In this document: positions 34,022 through 42,968 of the stretch, one piece after another
Layout of the letters: each line of letters starts with the position of its first letter
Numbering within the stretch: the stretch's first letter is position 1
Assembly (NCBI RefSeq): GCF_017308015.1
Contig: NZ_JAFKFW010000005.1
Span: 62,001 to 126,000, forward strand
Origin: Allobosea sp.
Lineage (GTDB): Bacteria > Pseudomonadota > Alphaproteobacteria > Rhizobiales > Beijerinckiaceae
Direction: 5' to 3'
DNA length: 64,000 bases
Translations under genes and position numbers: made by a program
Notes under the pieces: model-generated
What the model saw: only the letters and a program-made list of their open reading frames with translations
What the model was told of the DNA's origin: nothing
Database searches by the model: none

Positions 34022-35485
34022 TCAGTAGAGATCCGCGCCGAAATTTCGGCTGGGATCGAACTCGGGAGAGAGCCGCCCGGTCGGCATCGTGGCTTCGCCG
34101 GCAGGGCGCAGGAGCAGCCGGCCGGTCCCCGGCCTGGCGGTGACCGCACCTTCACGGACGATGACCTCGCCGCGCCGGAGCACGGTTTCAGGCCAGCCGG
34201 TGACCGTGCGTCCCGCGAACGGATTGTAGCCGGCGTTGTCGTGGAGTTCTTCGGGCAGCTCGACGCAGCGTTCGGGATTCCAGATGGCGATGTCGGCATC
34301 CGCTCCGATCGCCAGCGACCCCTTGCCGGTCAGGTCGTAGATGCGGGCGGGGGCGGTCGCGGTGAGCTCGACGAATTTGGACAGCCCCATCCGGCCTTTA
34401 GAGACCATGGCGTCGAACAGCAGGGGAAGACGCATCTCGAGACCGGGCATGCCGTTGGCGATCAGCTTGAAACTGGGGTTGTCGCCGGCGCTCAGCTTGC
34501 CGCTGGCGTCGAACCGGTAGGGAGCATGATCGGATGACAGGATCTGAAGATCGCCGAGGGACAGCGCCCGCCAGAGAGCCTCCTGATCGGCCGGTGTCCG
34601 CTGCGGCGGCGAGCAGATCCATTTCGCGCCCTCCAGCCCCGGCCGGTCGAGGTCACCGGCCGTCATCAGCAGGTAGTGCGGACAGGTCTCGGCAAAGACC
34701 TTGACCCCGCGCCCGCGCGCTTCGCGGATCACGGCCGCGCCTTCCGCCGTCGAGACGTGGAAGATCACGATCGGCTGGTCGAGCAGCTCGGAAAACGCGA
34801 TCAGGCGGTGGAAGGCCTCGACCTCGGCAGCGCGCGGATGGCTGACCGCGTGGAATTTCGGCGCGACGTAACCGCGGCCGACGAGCCTCTCGCCCATCCA
34901 TTTCAGCAGCCCATGATTTTCGGCGTGGACACAGACCAGGGCGCCTTCCGCACGCGCGGCGGCCATCACGTCGAGCAGTTGCTCGTCGTTCACCTGCACG
35001 GCATCGTAGGTCATGAAGACCTTGACCGAGCGATGCCCGGCCCGGATCAGCGCCGGCAGGTCGCGCGAGATGGTCGCCTCGTCGGGATTGGCGACCATCA
35101 GGTGGAAGGCATAGTCGACCATCGCCCCTCGTCGGGCCAGTGCCGCATAGTCCTCGACCGTTGCCGCGAGATCGGCGCCGCGGTGCTGGGCAGCGAAGGA
35201 GACGACGGTGGTCGTACCGCCGAAGGCAGCCGAGCGCGTCGCGCTCTCGAAGGTGTCGGCGTTCATGAGGCCGCCGCCCGACAACTGCTCGATATGGCAA
35301 TGGGTATCGACACCGCCGGGCAGCACAAGCATGCCAGAGGCGTCGATCTCGCGCCCTCCTGCCGGCAAGCTATGGCCGATCGCCGCGATCTTTTCGCCCA
35401 CGATCGCCAGGTCTGCCGCGAAGACGTCGGTCGCGGTGGCGATCGTACCGTTGCGGATGACCGTGTCGTACTGGAAGGCTGCCAT
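34022..35485 (-). CDS. Dihydropyrimidinase / D-hydantoinase family cyclic amidohydrolase
   Basis: A 487-residue cytoplasmic amidohydrolase that opens six- or five-membered cyclic amides. Metal and catalytic residues are intact: GGVDTHCHIEQ, the carboxylated Lys in VKVFMTYDA, VHAENH, IFHVSTAEGA and SSDHAPY. These match D-hydantoinase and dihydropyrimidinase closely. The neighbouring racemase supports hydantoin use. No N-carbamoyl amino-acid hydrolase is present in the cluster, so the ring-opened product must be handled differently or by a distant gene. Confidence 0.9.
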   Translation of the reverse strand: MAAFQYDTVIRNGTIATATDVFAADLAIVGEKIAAIGHSLPAGGREIDASGMLVLPGGVDTHCHIEQLSGGGLMNADTFESATRSAAFGGTTTVVSFAAQHRGADLAATVEDYAALARRGAMVDYAFHLMVANPDEATISRDLPALIRAGHRSVKVFMTYDAVQVNDEQLLDVMAAARAEGALVCVHAENHGLLKWMGERLVGRGYVAPKFHAVSHPRAAEVEAFHRLIAFSELLDQPIVIFHVSTAEGAAVIREARGRGVKVFAETCPHYLLMTAGDLDRPGLEGAKWICSPPQRTPADQEALWRALSLGDLQILSSDHAPYRFDASGKLSAGDNPSFKLIANGMPGLEMRLPLLFDAMVSKGRMGLSKFVELTATAPARIYDLTGKGSLAIGADADIAIWNPERCVELPEELHDNAGYNPFAGRTVTGWPETVLRRGEVIVREGAVTARPGTGRLLLRPAGEATMPTGRLSPEFDPSRNFGADLY

Positions 35486-35506
35486 CGCTGTCTCCGGTAA
35501 TGAGCG

Positions 35507-36961
35507 TCAGTTGGCGTCGTTCGCGCGGGTGTGACCGAAGAAGTCTTCCGGCATCGCGAGCAGGTGGCTCAGCCCGGTGCGCTCCAGCATCAGCTCGCAT
35601 TCGTGCTGTGCCGCCTCGATCACCGCCTCCTCCGAGACGCTCAGCACATGGCGAGCCTGCATGAGCACGCGACCATCGACGATCACGGTGTCCACGTCGT
35701 TTCCGTTGGCGAAGCAGACGACGCGGAAAGCGGGCATGTTCATCGGCGCCAGATGCGGCCGGGCGAGGTCGACCAGGATGATATCGGCCCTCTTGCCGGC
35801 CTCGAGCGACCCGATCTCCGCTTCGAGCCCGAGCGCACGAGCCCCGTCGATCGTCGCCATCTCGAGTACGCGCCCCGCCGGAAGCACCGCGGGATCGCGG
35901 AAATGCGTGCGGTGATAGTGCATGCATTGTTGCATGTGGCGGAACATGTCGGCCGAGCGATCCGGGGCCGTCGCGTCCGAGCCGAGGCAGACGGTGACGC
36001 CCGCATCCAGAAGCTCCGTTGCCGGGCAGCGACCGAGGATCGAAGCAACCGCACTCGGATTATGCGCGATACGGGTATCCGTTTCCGCGCAGATCGCGAT
36101 CTCGCGCTCGGTCAGGTTCGTGGCATGCGACAACAGCGCATCAGGTCCCAGCAGACCCATCGCATGGGCGTAGGCGACACTGTTTCGCGTATGGCCGTCC
36201 TGGGTGAAAAGCGTTCCGGTGTCGCGAGACAGGGCGCGGGCGGCGAGCGTCTGGCGCCTTGCTTCTTCGAGCGTCGCGGAATCGAGGCCGTCGACATGTT
36301 CGTCGCGCAGCGTCGGCGTCAACATGGCTATGCGGATGCGGTTCCCGACGGCCCCGTGCCAGCGCGCGATCACATCCCGACAGGTCCGCATCTGACGGTC
36401 GAAGTCGACCTGAAGGTCTCTGCGCCGCTCGCCGTCCCAATGTGCATAGGTCCGCGGAAACGGCGGCCGCGTCGGGCCGATCGCGACGAGCGAGCGGGTC
36501 CCCACCGCGCCGACTCCCTCACAGTGAGCCGCCGCATAGCCCGGATCATCCGTGCGCATGATGCTGTCGCCGCCACCGAGCAGGGAAACGCCGGTCGTCA
36601 CTCCGAAGCGAAGCCGCTCGAGCGCGGCCAGTTGCGCCTCGGCATGCCAGAAGGCTTCGGACGAGCCCAGCGTGTAGGCCTTTTCACACGCGTCATACCA
36701 GAGGTCACCGCGGCCGCCGCCCATCGTCTTGATCAATCCGTGCCCGGCATGGGCGTGCCCGTCGACCAGGCCAGGCATGATCGCCTTTCGCCGGGCATCG
36801 ATCACATGCGGGGCACCGTGACGACGGGCGATCTCCTCGCTTGGACCGACATCGACGATCCGGTTGCCTGTGACCGCGACAGCCCCGTCTTCAAGGATGC
36901 GACGCGACGCATCCATGGTGATGACGGCGCCACCAGTGACGATAAGATCGGCCAAGCTCAT
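35507..36961 (-). CDS. Metal-dependent amidohydrolase of the chlorohydrolase/deaminase group
   Basis: A 484-residue subtype III amidohydrolase. PGLVDGHAHAGHG gives the first two metal histidines, TQDGHTRNS the third, LSHATNL the substrate His and VCLGSDATAPD the metal Asp. C-terminal IGSLEAGKRADIILVDL is the usual composite-domain motif. Relatives include guanine, cytosine and 8-oxoguanine deaminases and triazine hydrolases. As first gene of the operon it may deaminate or dechlorinate a ring that the hydantoinase then opens; substrate unknown. Confidence 0.87.
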   Translation of the reverse strand: MSLADLIVTGGAVITMDASRRILEDGAVAVTGNRIVDVGPSEEIARRHGAPHVIDARRKAIMPGLVDGHAHAGHGLIKTMGGGRGDLWYDACEKAYTLGSSEAFWHAEAQLAALERLRFGVTTGVSLLGGGDSIMRTDDPGYAAAHCEGVGAVGTRSLVAIGPTRPPFPRTYAHWDGERRRDLQVDFDRQMRTCRDVIARWHGAVGNRIRIAMLTPTLRDEHVDGLDSATLEEARRQTLAARALSRDTGTLFTQDGHTRNSVAYAHAMGLLGPDALLSHATNLTEREIAICAETDTRIAHNPSAVASILGRCPATELLDAGVTVCLGSDATAPDRSADMFRHMQQCMHYHRTHFRDPAVLPAGRVLEMATIDGARALGLEAEIGSLEAGKRADIILVDLARPHLAPMNMPAFRVVCFANGNDVDTVIVDGRVLMQARHVLSVSEEAVIEAAQHECELMLERTGLSHLLAMPEDFFGHTRANDAN

Positions 36962-37011
36962 CTCTCCTCTGGCATCGCCGGAGCATCGCCCGGGCGCCGC
37001 GTGACCTCAAC

Positions 37012-37026
37012 ATACCAATGGTATAC
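37012..37026 (-). promoter_or_regulatory. Palindromic GntR-type operator in the divergent promoter
   Basis: ATACCA-A-TGGTAT, a perfect inverted repeat with one central base, in the 201 bp between the leftward amidohydrolase operon and the rightward gntR gene. Read on the minus strand with two flanking bases (GTATACCATTGGTAT), it matches the site at 24788-24802 at 13 of 15 positions. Confidence 0.6.
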
Positions 37027-37162
37027 ACATGGAATGGCAGACCGTGAACCCTCAGAATTCAACGTCCGACGCAGGTCTGCCGACGATGCGTTGGGCGGGC
37101 ACCGTTGCGTCCGGAAGGGAAATGCTGCAGCTCCAAGCCGCACGAATGAAGGGACCCCTGCG

Positions 37163-37810
37163 TTGACCGCCGACCAAGCCTCGACACTCGGCCACTCCAC
37201 TTACGAGCGGCTACGCGACATGATCCTCAATGGCGAACTCCCCGCGGGCACCTCGCTGCAGGAGAAGAAACTCGCCGAGCGCCTCGGCGTCTCGCGGACA
37301 CCCGTGCGCGAAGCGACGATGCGCCTGATGATGGAAGGGCTGGTGCTTCGCACGGCGGGGCTGACCCCGGTGGTGCGCCGTCTGTCCACCGACGATTTCA
37401 TCGAGATTCTGCATATCAGGCGACTGCTCGAGGTCGAGGCCGCGGGACGCGCCGCCGAAACCGGCGGGTCGGCAGAGCTCCAGGCGGTCGCGGCCCGCAT
37501 CGCCGCATTTCGCGACGGGGTGGAGCCGACCGCGGAGGAGCATGTGACGGTCGACGACCGGCTCCACCAGATTATCGCCGGTCTCGCCGGATCTCGCTTG
37601 CTGGCGGAAATGATCGCCGATCTCCGGAAAAAAACGAAGATCTTCGACATGGGACGGTTGCCTGAGCGCTTCGAGCCAGGAGTGCGCGAGCACCTCGAGA
37701 TCATCGAAGCAATCACCGCGCGGGACGTGACGCGCGCCCAGAATGCGATGCGCACCCATATCGACAATGTCCGATCCAGCGTCATGGATCACTTGCGACG
37801 ACTGTTCTGA
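37163..37810 (+). CDS. GntR-family regulator, FCD subfamily (hydantoinase cluster)
   Basis: A 215-residue regulator. The winged helix covers STYERLRDMILNGELPAGTSLQEKKLAERLGVSRTPVREA in outline, followed by an FCD ligand domain with the metal-type residues in HQIIAGLAG and EHLEIIEAITARD. I place the start at a TTG (37163), eight bases after AAGGGA at 37149-37154. An ATG at 37034 would add 43 residues without family likeness and lacks a clear ribosome-binding site. It diverges from the amidohydrolase operon and very likely binds the palindrome at 37012. Confidence 0.85.
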   Translation: MTADQASTLGHSTYERLRDMILNGELPAGTSLQEKKLAERLGVSRTPVREATMRLMMEGLVLRTAGLTPVVRRLSTDDFIEILHIRRLLEVEAAGRAAETGGSAELQAVAARIAAFRDGVEPTAEEHVTVDDRLHQIIAGLAGSRLLAEMIADLRKKTKIFDMGRLPERFEPGVREHLEIIEAITARDVTRAQNAMRTHIDNVRSSVMDHLRRLF

Positions 37811-38277
37811 CCCGCGCCACGAGCCGGGATTCGAAAACCACCGGACAGGGGAAATTCACCTCTCCGCGCCAGGCAGCGAGATGTATCCGACATACCTGCC
37901 CGGAAACAGGCGGCGGCGCGCATATCGTGATGCATCTGCCCCTTGTCTGCTGCCTTCAGCCTGCCTTGCACCCGCGGCATCCGAAGCGGCTCGCACCACA
38001 TCGGATGCTTCCCACCCAGGCTCGGGACTCGTTGAGCCTTAGGATGAACCGGCGGCGATAGCGAAAACCGGCAAGAACATGTTGGCGCATTGCTCGTAGC
38101 ATGCAGCGATGCACCGCCAATCCCTCGGGCGGGCGGGCATGATCTCGAGGCAGATCCCGCAGCGCTGGAATATGCGGCGACGCGGCCGCATCGACGGGGC
38201 ACCCGAAAAGCGACGATCCTGACGCAGAAAGTACGGCGCACCGTGCTGATGTCGACACCGAGATATCACAACGAAAA
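37811..38277. other. Gene-free space before the gntR-pot operon
   Basis: Between the two gntR genes, 537 bp lack a convincing reading frame in either direction. The last part holds the palindrome described separately and a TTGACA at 38295-38300 that could be a -35 box. In 37811-38277 I see nothing that I can name. Confidence 0.5.
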
Positions 38278-38293
38278 ATCTGTGATCACAGAT
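38278..38293. promoter_or_regulatory. 16-bp perfect palindrome, probable GntR operator
   Basis: ATCTGTGATCACAGAT is a perfect 16-bp inverted repeat, 54 bases before the gntR start and two bases before a TTGACA. The form is typical of operators of FCD-type GntR proteins. It has no spacer between TGTGA and TCACA, so it is not a CRP site. Autoregulation of the whole 38348-50865 operon is the simplest reading. Confidence 0.6.
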
Positions 38294-38347
38294 ATTGACA
38301 TCTCAGTGACAGCGCCGCTTACTGCAGGGGTCAACGGATCGATGTGA

Positions 38348-39064
38348 ATGTCCCTCAACGACCTTGCCTTCCTCACGCCTGTCGCGCGGCGCAATCTCAA
38401 GGAGCTGGCCTATGAGCAGCTCCGTACGGGGCTCATCCGCGGCCGGTTTTCCCCGGGATACCCGCTGACGGTCCGCGGCGTCGCTGAGGCGCTCGGTATC
38501 AGCCCGATGCCGGTGCGCGCCGCGCTGGACAGGCTGGAGGCGGAGGGCGCTCTGGTCGCTCGCGACGGCAACCGCACACTGGCGGTGCCGGAACTGACGA
38601 TCGAGGCTTATCGCGAACTGCGCGAGATCCGCATCATGCTGGAAGGTCTAGCGGCCCAAAAGGCGGCCGAGGCCATCGTCCCTCATGAGCTCGAGGTGAT
38701 CGAGCAGGCGGTATCAGCCATGCAGGCCGCGGTGGATGCCGGCGATGTGGACGGCTATCTCAGCACGAACTGGCAGTTCCATTTCGGCGTTTACCGCTCC
38801 TCGCGCATGCCTGCGCTCGTCAGCATGATCGAAAGCCTGTGGCTGCGGGTCGGAGCCTATGTGCGCTGGATGATGCCTGATTCCGCAGCTCTTGAGCGCT
38901 CCATGCCCAATCACTGGCTCATCGCCGACGCACTGAAGCAGCGCGACGCCGTGGCGGCACGGCGCGCAATCGAGGCCGACATCCTGGAATCGTCCGATCA
39001 TCTGCTCAGCATGCTCGGTGCGAGTTCGACATCACGCGTGGCAGCGGAGGACATCCCGACATGA
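38348..39064 (+). CDS. GntR-family regulator, FCD subfamily (amino-alcohol operon)
   Basis: A 238-residue regulator. KELAYEQLRTGLIRGRFSPG and VAEALGISPMPVRAALDRLEAEG form the winged helix; YRELREIRIMLEGLAA begins the FCD domain, with NWQFHFGVYR and NHWLIADALKQRD carrying likely ligand or metal residues. It is first in the operon and overlaps the transporter ATPase gene (ATGA), so it is made together with the genes it presumably controls. Confidence 0.88.
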   Translation: MSLNDLAFLTPVARRNLKELAYEQLRTGLIRGRFSPGYPLTVRGVAEALGISPMPVRAALDRLEAEGALVARDGNRTLAVPELTIEAYRELREIRIMLEGLAAQKAAEAIVPHELEVIEQAVSAMQAAVDAGDVDGYLSTNWQFHFGVYRSSRMPALVSMIESLWLRVGAYVRWMMPDSAALERSMPNHWLIADALKQRDAVAARRAIEADILESSDHLLSMLGASSTSRVAAEDIPT

Positions 39065-40143
39065 GCGGCGCGGTTTCCTTTGTCGGCGTCCGGAAATTCT
39101 ACGGCACCGTGGAAGCGGTGAAAAACGTGGACTTGGCCATCAAGGCCGGAGAATTCGTTTCCCTGCTCGGCCCATCGGGTTCCGGAAAGTCCACGCTCCT
39201 GATGATGCTCGCGGGCCTGGAGCATCCCAGCGCCGGGGACCTGCTCGTCGATGGGCGCAGCATCGTCAAAGTGCCTGCCAACAAGCGCAATCTTGGCATG
39301 GTCTTCCAGAAATACACCTTGTTTCCGCATATGACGGTGGCGCAGAACATCGCCTTCCCGCTCACGGTCCGCGGGGTCAGTGTGCAGGAGCAGCGCCGCA
39401 AGATAGCCGATGCGCTGCGGGTGGTGCGCCTGCAGGATTTCGGGGATCGACTGCCTGGACAGCTATCCGGCGGCCAGCAGCAGCGCATCGCCCTTGCTCG
39501 CGCCCTCGTCTACGATCCGCCGGTCCTGCTCATGGACGAGCCCTTCGCCGCTCTGGATCGCAAGCTTCGTTTGGAGATGCAGGACGAAATCCGCCGCATC
39601 CAGCAAGAGCTGAATCTCACCATCGTCTTCGTCACCCACGACCAGGAAGAGGCGCTTCGCATTTCCCACCGCGTCGCGGTGCTGGCGGAAGGCAAGATGC
39701 AGCAGATCGGGACGCCGAAGGAAATCTACGAGGAGCCCGCCAACGGATTCGTCGCGCAGTTCATCGGCAACGTGAATTTCCTCTCAGCGCGTCTCGACGG
39801 ATGGGACGACAAGGTCCTCGTCGCCCTTTTGCCCGACGGGCGCCGCATCCGCGTCAACCCGCAGGCGCTCCGTCCTTCTGCCGCGCCGCCGGGTACGCCC
39901 CTGCGGATCGCGATACGGCCCGAGAACCTGGCCATCTGCGAAAACAGCGACAACGCCCTTGGCTCCGGCACCGTACTCGAATGCGTATACCTCGGTGAAA
40001 AGACGACCTGCGTCCTGCGCACTGCAACAGGCGCCGACGTGACGGTCGTTATCGGGGCCCATGACCCGAAACCCCAGCCGGGCAGCCATGTCGCCTTCGA
40101 TCTGAGGGTCGATACGGTCCCCGTTTTCGCCGAGGCGGCGTGA
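39061..40143 (+). CDS. Spermidine/putrescine-type ABC transporter ATPase (PotA-like)
   Basis: A 360-residue importer ATPase. Walker A LLGPSGSGKSTLL, signature LSGGQQQRIALARAL, Walker B LLMDEPFAALD and switch FVTHDQEEAL are intact, and a C-terminal TOBE-type domain (IAIRPENLAI) follows. The family imports polyamines, phosphonates, 2-aminoethylphosphonate, iron or other small cations and anions. The two permeases and binding protein follow in order. Confidence 0.92.
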   Translation: MSGAVSFVGVRKFYGTVEAVKNVDLAIKAGEFVSLLGPSGSGKSTLLMMLAGLEHPSAGDLLVDGRSIVKVPANKRNLGMVFQKYTLFPHMTVAQNIAFPLTVRGVSVQEQRRKIADALRVVRLQDFGDRLPGQLSGGQQQRIALARALVYDPPVLLMDEPFAALDRKLRLEMQDEIRRIQQELNLTIVFVTHDQEEALRISHRVAVLAEGKMQQIGTPKEIYEEPANGFVAQFIGNVNFLSARLDGWDDKVLVALLPDGRRIRVNPQALRPSAAPPGTPLRIAIRPENLAICENSDNALGSGTVLECVYLGEKTTCVLRTATGADVTVVIGAHDPKPQPGSHVAFDLRVDTVPVFAEAA

Positions 40144-41015
40144 TGGGCACGGTCCACCACCGGCCCGATATCGCGGCGGATTCCCCGCGTGATCTCAGCC
40201 GCCTGGTCGGGTTGCTGCTGATCCTGCCGGCGGTAGCGCTGATCGCGTCCCTATTCGTCGGGCCGGTGATCACCTTCCTCCTGCGCAGCTTCGAGGGCGA
40301 CGCATCGCCTTTCGAGCAATACACCCGGCTGTTCGGCAGCGATATCTATCTGCGGGTTCTGATCCGCACGCTCGTCATTTCGTTCCTGGTCACGCTGACC
40401 TGTCTGGTGCTGGGATACCCTGTCGCCTGGCTCCTGTCGCGCCTGCGCGGCTGGAAGCTCGCGCTCCTGGCCTTGTTCGTCCTGTTGCCGCTCTGGACCT
40501 CGGTACTCGTGCGCACCTATGCATGGACCGTGCTCCTGCAGCGCAACGGTATCGTCAATAGCGTGCTGACGGGCCTCGGTCTCACCGATGCGCCATTGCG
40601 GCTTCTCTACACCGACGGCGCTGTCGTCATCGCCATGGCGCATGTGCTCCTGCCGTTCCTCATCCTGCCGCTCTGGGGCAGCCTGCGGCAGATTCCGCCG
40701 GAGTTCCGCAGTGCCGCCCTCGTGCTCGGCGCGTCGGAATTCAGCATCTTCCGCCGCATCACCGCACCGCTGAGCGCAGCCGGAGTCGGCGCAGGCTGCC
40801 TCTTCGTCTTCCTGATCAGCCTCGGCTTTTTCGTGACGCCCGCTCTCGTCGGCGGCCCGCGCTCCATGATGATCGGCACACTGGTCTCGCAACAGGCGCT
40901 GGATGCGCTCAACTGGCCTTTCGCCGCGGCGCTCTCGGCCGTGATCACCGCCGTTGTCCTGATGGCAATGCCCTTTTGCCGGCGCCTCTTCCTCGTCACG
41001 CGAGCGGAGGGCTAG
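40143..41015 (+). CDS. Spermidine/putrescine-type ABC transporter permease (PotB-like)
   Basis: A 290-residue permease with about six helices. It starts in a TGATG overlap with the ATPase gene; a GTG one codon earlier is also possible. LPLWTSVLVRTYAWTVLLQ is the PotB hallmark, IPPEFRSAALVLGASEFSIFRRI the ATPase-docking loop. It ends two bases before the next start. Confidence 0.92.
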   Translation: MGTVHHRPDIAADSPRDLSRLVGLLLILPAVALIASLFVGPVITFLLRSFEGDASPFEQYTRLFGSDIYLRVLIRTLVISFLVTLTCLVLGYPVAWLLSRLRGWKLALLALFVLLPLWTSVLVRTYAWTVLLQRNGIVNSVLTGLGLTDAPLRLLYTDGAVVIAMAHVLLPFLILPLWGSLRQIPPEFRSAALVLGASEFSIFRRITAPLSAAGVGAGCLFVFLISLGFFVTPALVGGPRSMMIGTLVSQQALDALNWPFAAALSAVITAVVLMAMPFCRRLFLVTRAEG

Positions 41016-41017
41016 AG

Positions 41018-41818
41018 ATGGAGACGACCCCCGCTCGCATGCTGTCCGGCTTCGAATGGCTGATGCTGGCCCTTGCGATAGCCGTCGCAGCCTTCCTCAT
41101 CCTGCCCACGCTGATCATCGTGCCCATGTCCTTCGGCACAGACGGCTATCTCAACTTTCCGCCGCGCGGCTTCACCTTCCGCTGGTATGGCGAGTTCTTC
41201 AACGATGGCGACTGGCTGCGCGCCGCGTGGTTCAGCCTCAAGGTCGGCGTGCTGACCACGGTGGTCTCCGTCGTGCTGGGCACCGCGGCAGCCCTCGCTC
41301 TCACCCGTTCGCGGGTGCCCTTCGGGGGCCTGATGCAGCTCGTGATCATCATGCCGATGATCCTGCCGCAGATCGTCGTCGCCATCGCGCTGCTGCTCTT
41401 TTACCAGCAACTCGGCATGGTCGGCTCCATCGCCGCCTTCGTCGCGTCGCACGCCTGTCTCGCCATCCCCTTCGTTCTGTTCAGCGTCTCCGCCATCCTC
41501 AAGCGTTATGACGTCGATCTGGATGCCGCCGCCTATGTCTGCGGCGCGGACAGGTTCACGATCTTCCGCCGCATCACCCTGCCGATCATCTGGCCGGGCA
41601 TCGCGTCCGGAGCGCTGTTCTCCTTTCTGATTTCCTTCGACGAGGCCGTGATCTCGTTCTTCCTGTCGGGTGTCAGCGACAAGGCCATCGCCCGCAAGTT
41701 CTTCGAGGATGTCGAGCTCAATGTGACGCCGGTGCTCGCTGCCGTCGCCACCCTGCTGACCCTTGCGACCATCCTCGTGCTCGCCGCGACGGCGTTCCTC
41801 AAATCCGATCGCAAGTGA
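41018..41818 (+). CDS. Spermidine/putrescine-type ABC transporter permease (PotC-like)
   Basis: A 266-residue permease. LPTLIIVPMSFGTDGYLNFPP and RWYGEFFNDGDW are typical PotC features, DLDAAAYVCGADRFTIFRRITLP the docking loop, and ISFDEAVISFFLSG a conserved late segment. A 62-bp gap precedes the binding-protein gene. Confidence 0.92.
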   Translation: METTPARMLSGFEWLMLALAIAVAAFLILPTLIIVPMSFGTDGYLNFPPRGFTFRWYGEFFNDGDWLRAAWFSLKVGVLTTVVSVVLGTAAALALTRSRVPFGGLMQLVIIMPMILPQIVVAIALLLFYQQLGMVGSIAAFVASHACLAIPFVLFSVSAILKRYDVDLDAAAYVCGADRFTIFRRITLPIIWPGIASGALFSFLISFDEAVISFFLSGVSDKAIARKFFEDVELNVTPVLAAVATLLTLATILVLAATAFLKSDRK

Positions 41819-41880
41819 GCGCGAATTTTCACCGGCGAAGCCACGCCAACGTTCAACCAAGCAATAACAGAGGGAATGCC

Positions 41881-42936
41881 ATGAAATTTGCCACTGCCTC
41901 GTCTCTGATCTTCTCCTGCGCGCTTGCGCTGGCAGCCGGCTCCGCCGCCCGCGCTGCGGATCCGGAGGTCGTCATATCCTCGACCGGCGGTGCTTTCGCG
42001 AAGGCACTGCAGGAGAATTTCTACGAACCGTTCACTGCCGCGACGAAGATCAAGGTTGTACGGGTCGATACCGAGCTTCCGGCCCAGTTCGCCAGGCTGC
42101 AGGCGGAACTGAAGACCGGCTCCTCCGCATTCGACATCATCACCGCCGGCCCCGCCGATCTCATCGAGAAGCGCGATCTGCTTCAGCCGATCGATTGCGC
42201 CAAGCTGCCAAACCTCGCCAAGGAGGGGATCGAAGGCGCCTGCACCGGCTGGGGCATCATCCGCACGCTCGGCGGCATGGTCGTGACCTTCAACAAGGAA
42301 GCCTTCCCCAAGGAGAAACCCTCCAAATGGGCTGACTTCTGGGACGTGAAGACCTTCCCGGGCCCGCGCGGCCTGCCCGATACGGGCGACCGCGAATGGT
42401 GGGTGCCCACCATGGCGCTCCTTGCGGACGGCGTCCCCGCCGACAAGCTGTTCCCGCTCGATCTCGACCGCGCCTACAAGAAGCTCGATCAGCTCAAGCC
42501 GCATGTGGCGGTCTGGTACAAGAGCAACGATCAGGCCCAGCAGGCGCTGCGCAAGGGTGATGTCGTTCTCGCCATGGTCGTGTCCGGTCGCGCCGTCGGC
42601 GTGATGAAGGAAGGCCATCCCATCGATCTGAACTGGAACCAGTCGATCCGCGACGTCGGCCTGTGGGCGGTGGCGAAAGGCACCCGGCATCCTGAAGCCG
42701 CGATGAAGTTCCTCGACTTCTTCCTCGGCGGCGCCAAGGCTCACCTCGCCTTCGCGAATGTCGTCAACTACGACACCGGCAACCGGTCCTCGCTGGAACT
42801 CGTCCCCGAGGCCGAGCGCTCCCGCCGCATCGCCTATCCCGAAAACCTGAAGTCCCAGATCGTGCCGGACTACAAGTGGGTCGCCGAGAACCGCGACAAG
42901 CTGCGCGAGCGCTGGAACGAGTGGCTGTTGAAGTAA
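41881..42936 (+). CDS. Spermidine/putrescine-type ABC transporter substrate-binding protein (PotD-like)
   Basis: A 351-residue periplasmic protein with a Sec leader (SSLIFSCALALAAGSAARAAD). VVISSTGGAFAKALQENFYEPF and DIITAGPADLIEKRDLLQPID match the PotD/AfuA-like group. An AGAGGGA lies shortly before the ATG. The group binds small charged ligands; the downstream genes suggest an amide or amine bearing hydroxyl groups, which is inference. Confidence 0.9.
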   Translation: MKFATASSLIFSCALALAAGSAARAADPEVVISSTGGAFAKALQENFYEPFTAATKIKVVRVDTELPAQFARLQAELKTGSSAFDIITAGPADLIEKRDLLQPIDCAKLPNLAKEGIEGACTGWGIIRTLGGMVVTFNKEAFPKEKPSKWADFWDVKTFPGPRGLPDTGDREWWVPTMALLADGVPADKLFPLDLDRAYKKLDQLKPHVAVWYKSNDQAQQALRKGDVVLAMVVSGRAVGVMKEGHPIDLNWNQSIRDVGLWAVAKGTRHPEAAMKFLDFFLGGAKAHLAFANVVNYDTGNRSSLELVPEAERSRRIAYPENLKSQIVPDYKWVAENRDKLRERWNEWLLK

Positions 42937-42968
42937 GCCCTCACCATATCCGGCTAGGAGTTAAGACG

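Noticed and set aside
35531-37810. A 759-codon open frame ending with the GntR regulator
   Set aside because: Its first two thirds are antisense to the amidohydrolase gene and lack family motifs; only the last 215 codons are a regulator.
38278-38293. Possible CRP-type site (TGTGA...TCACA)
   Set aside because: CRP sites need a 6-bp spacer between the half-sites; here there is none, and a gntR gene follows directly.
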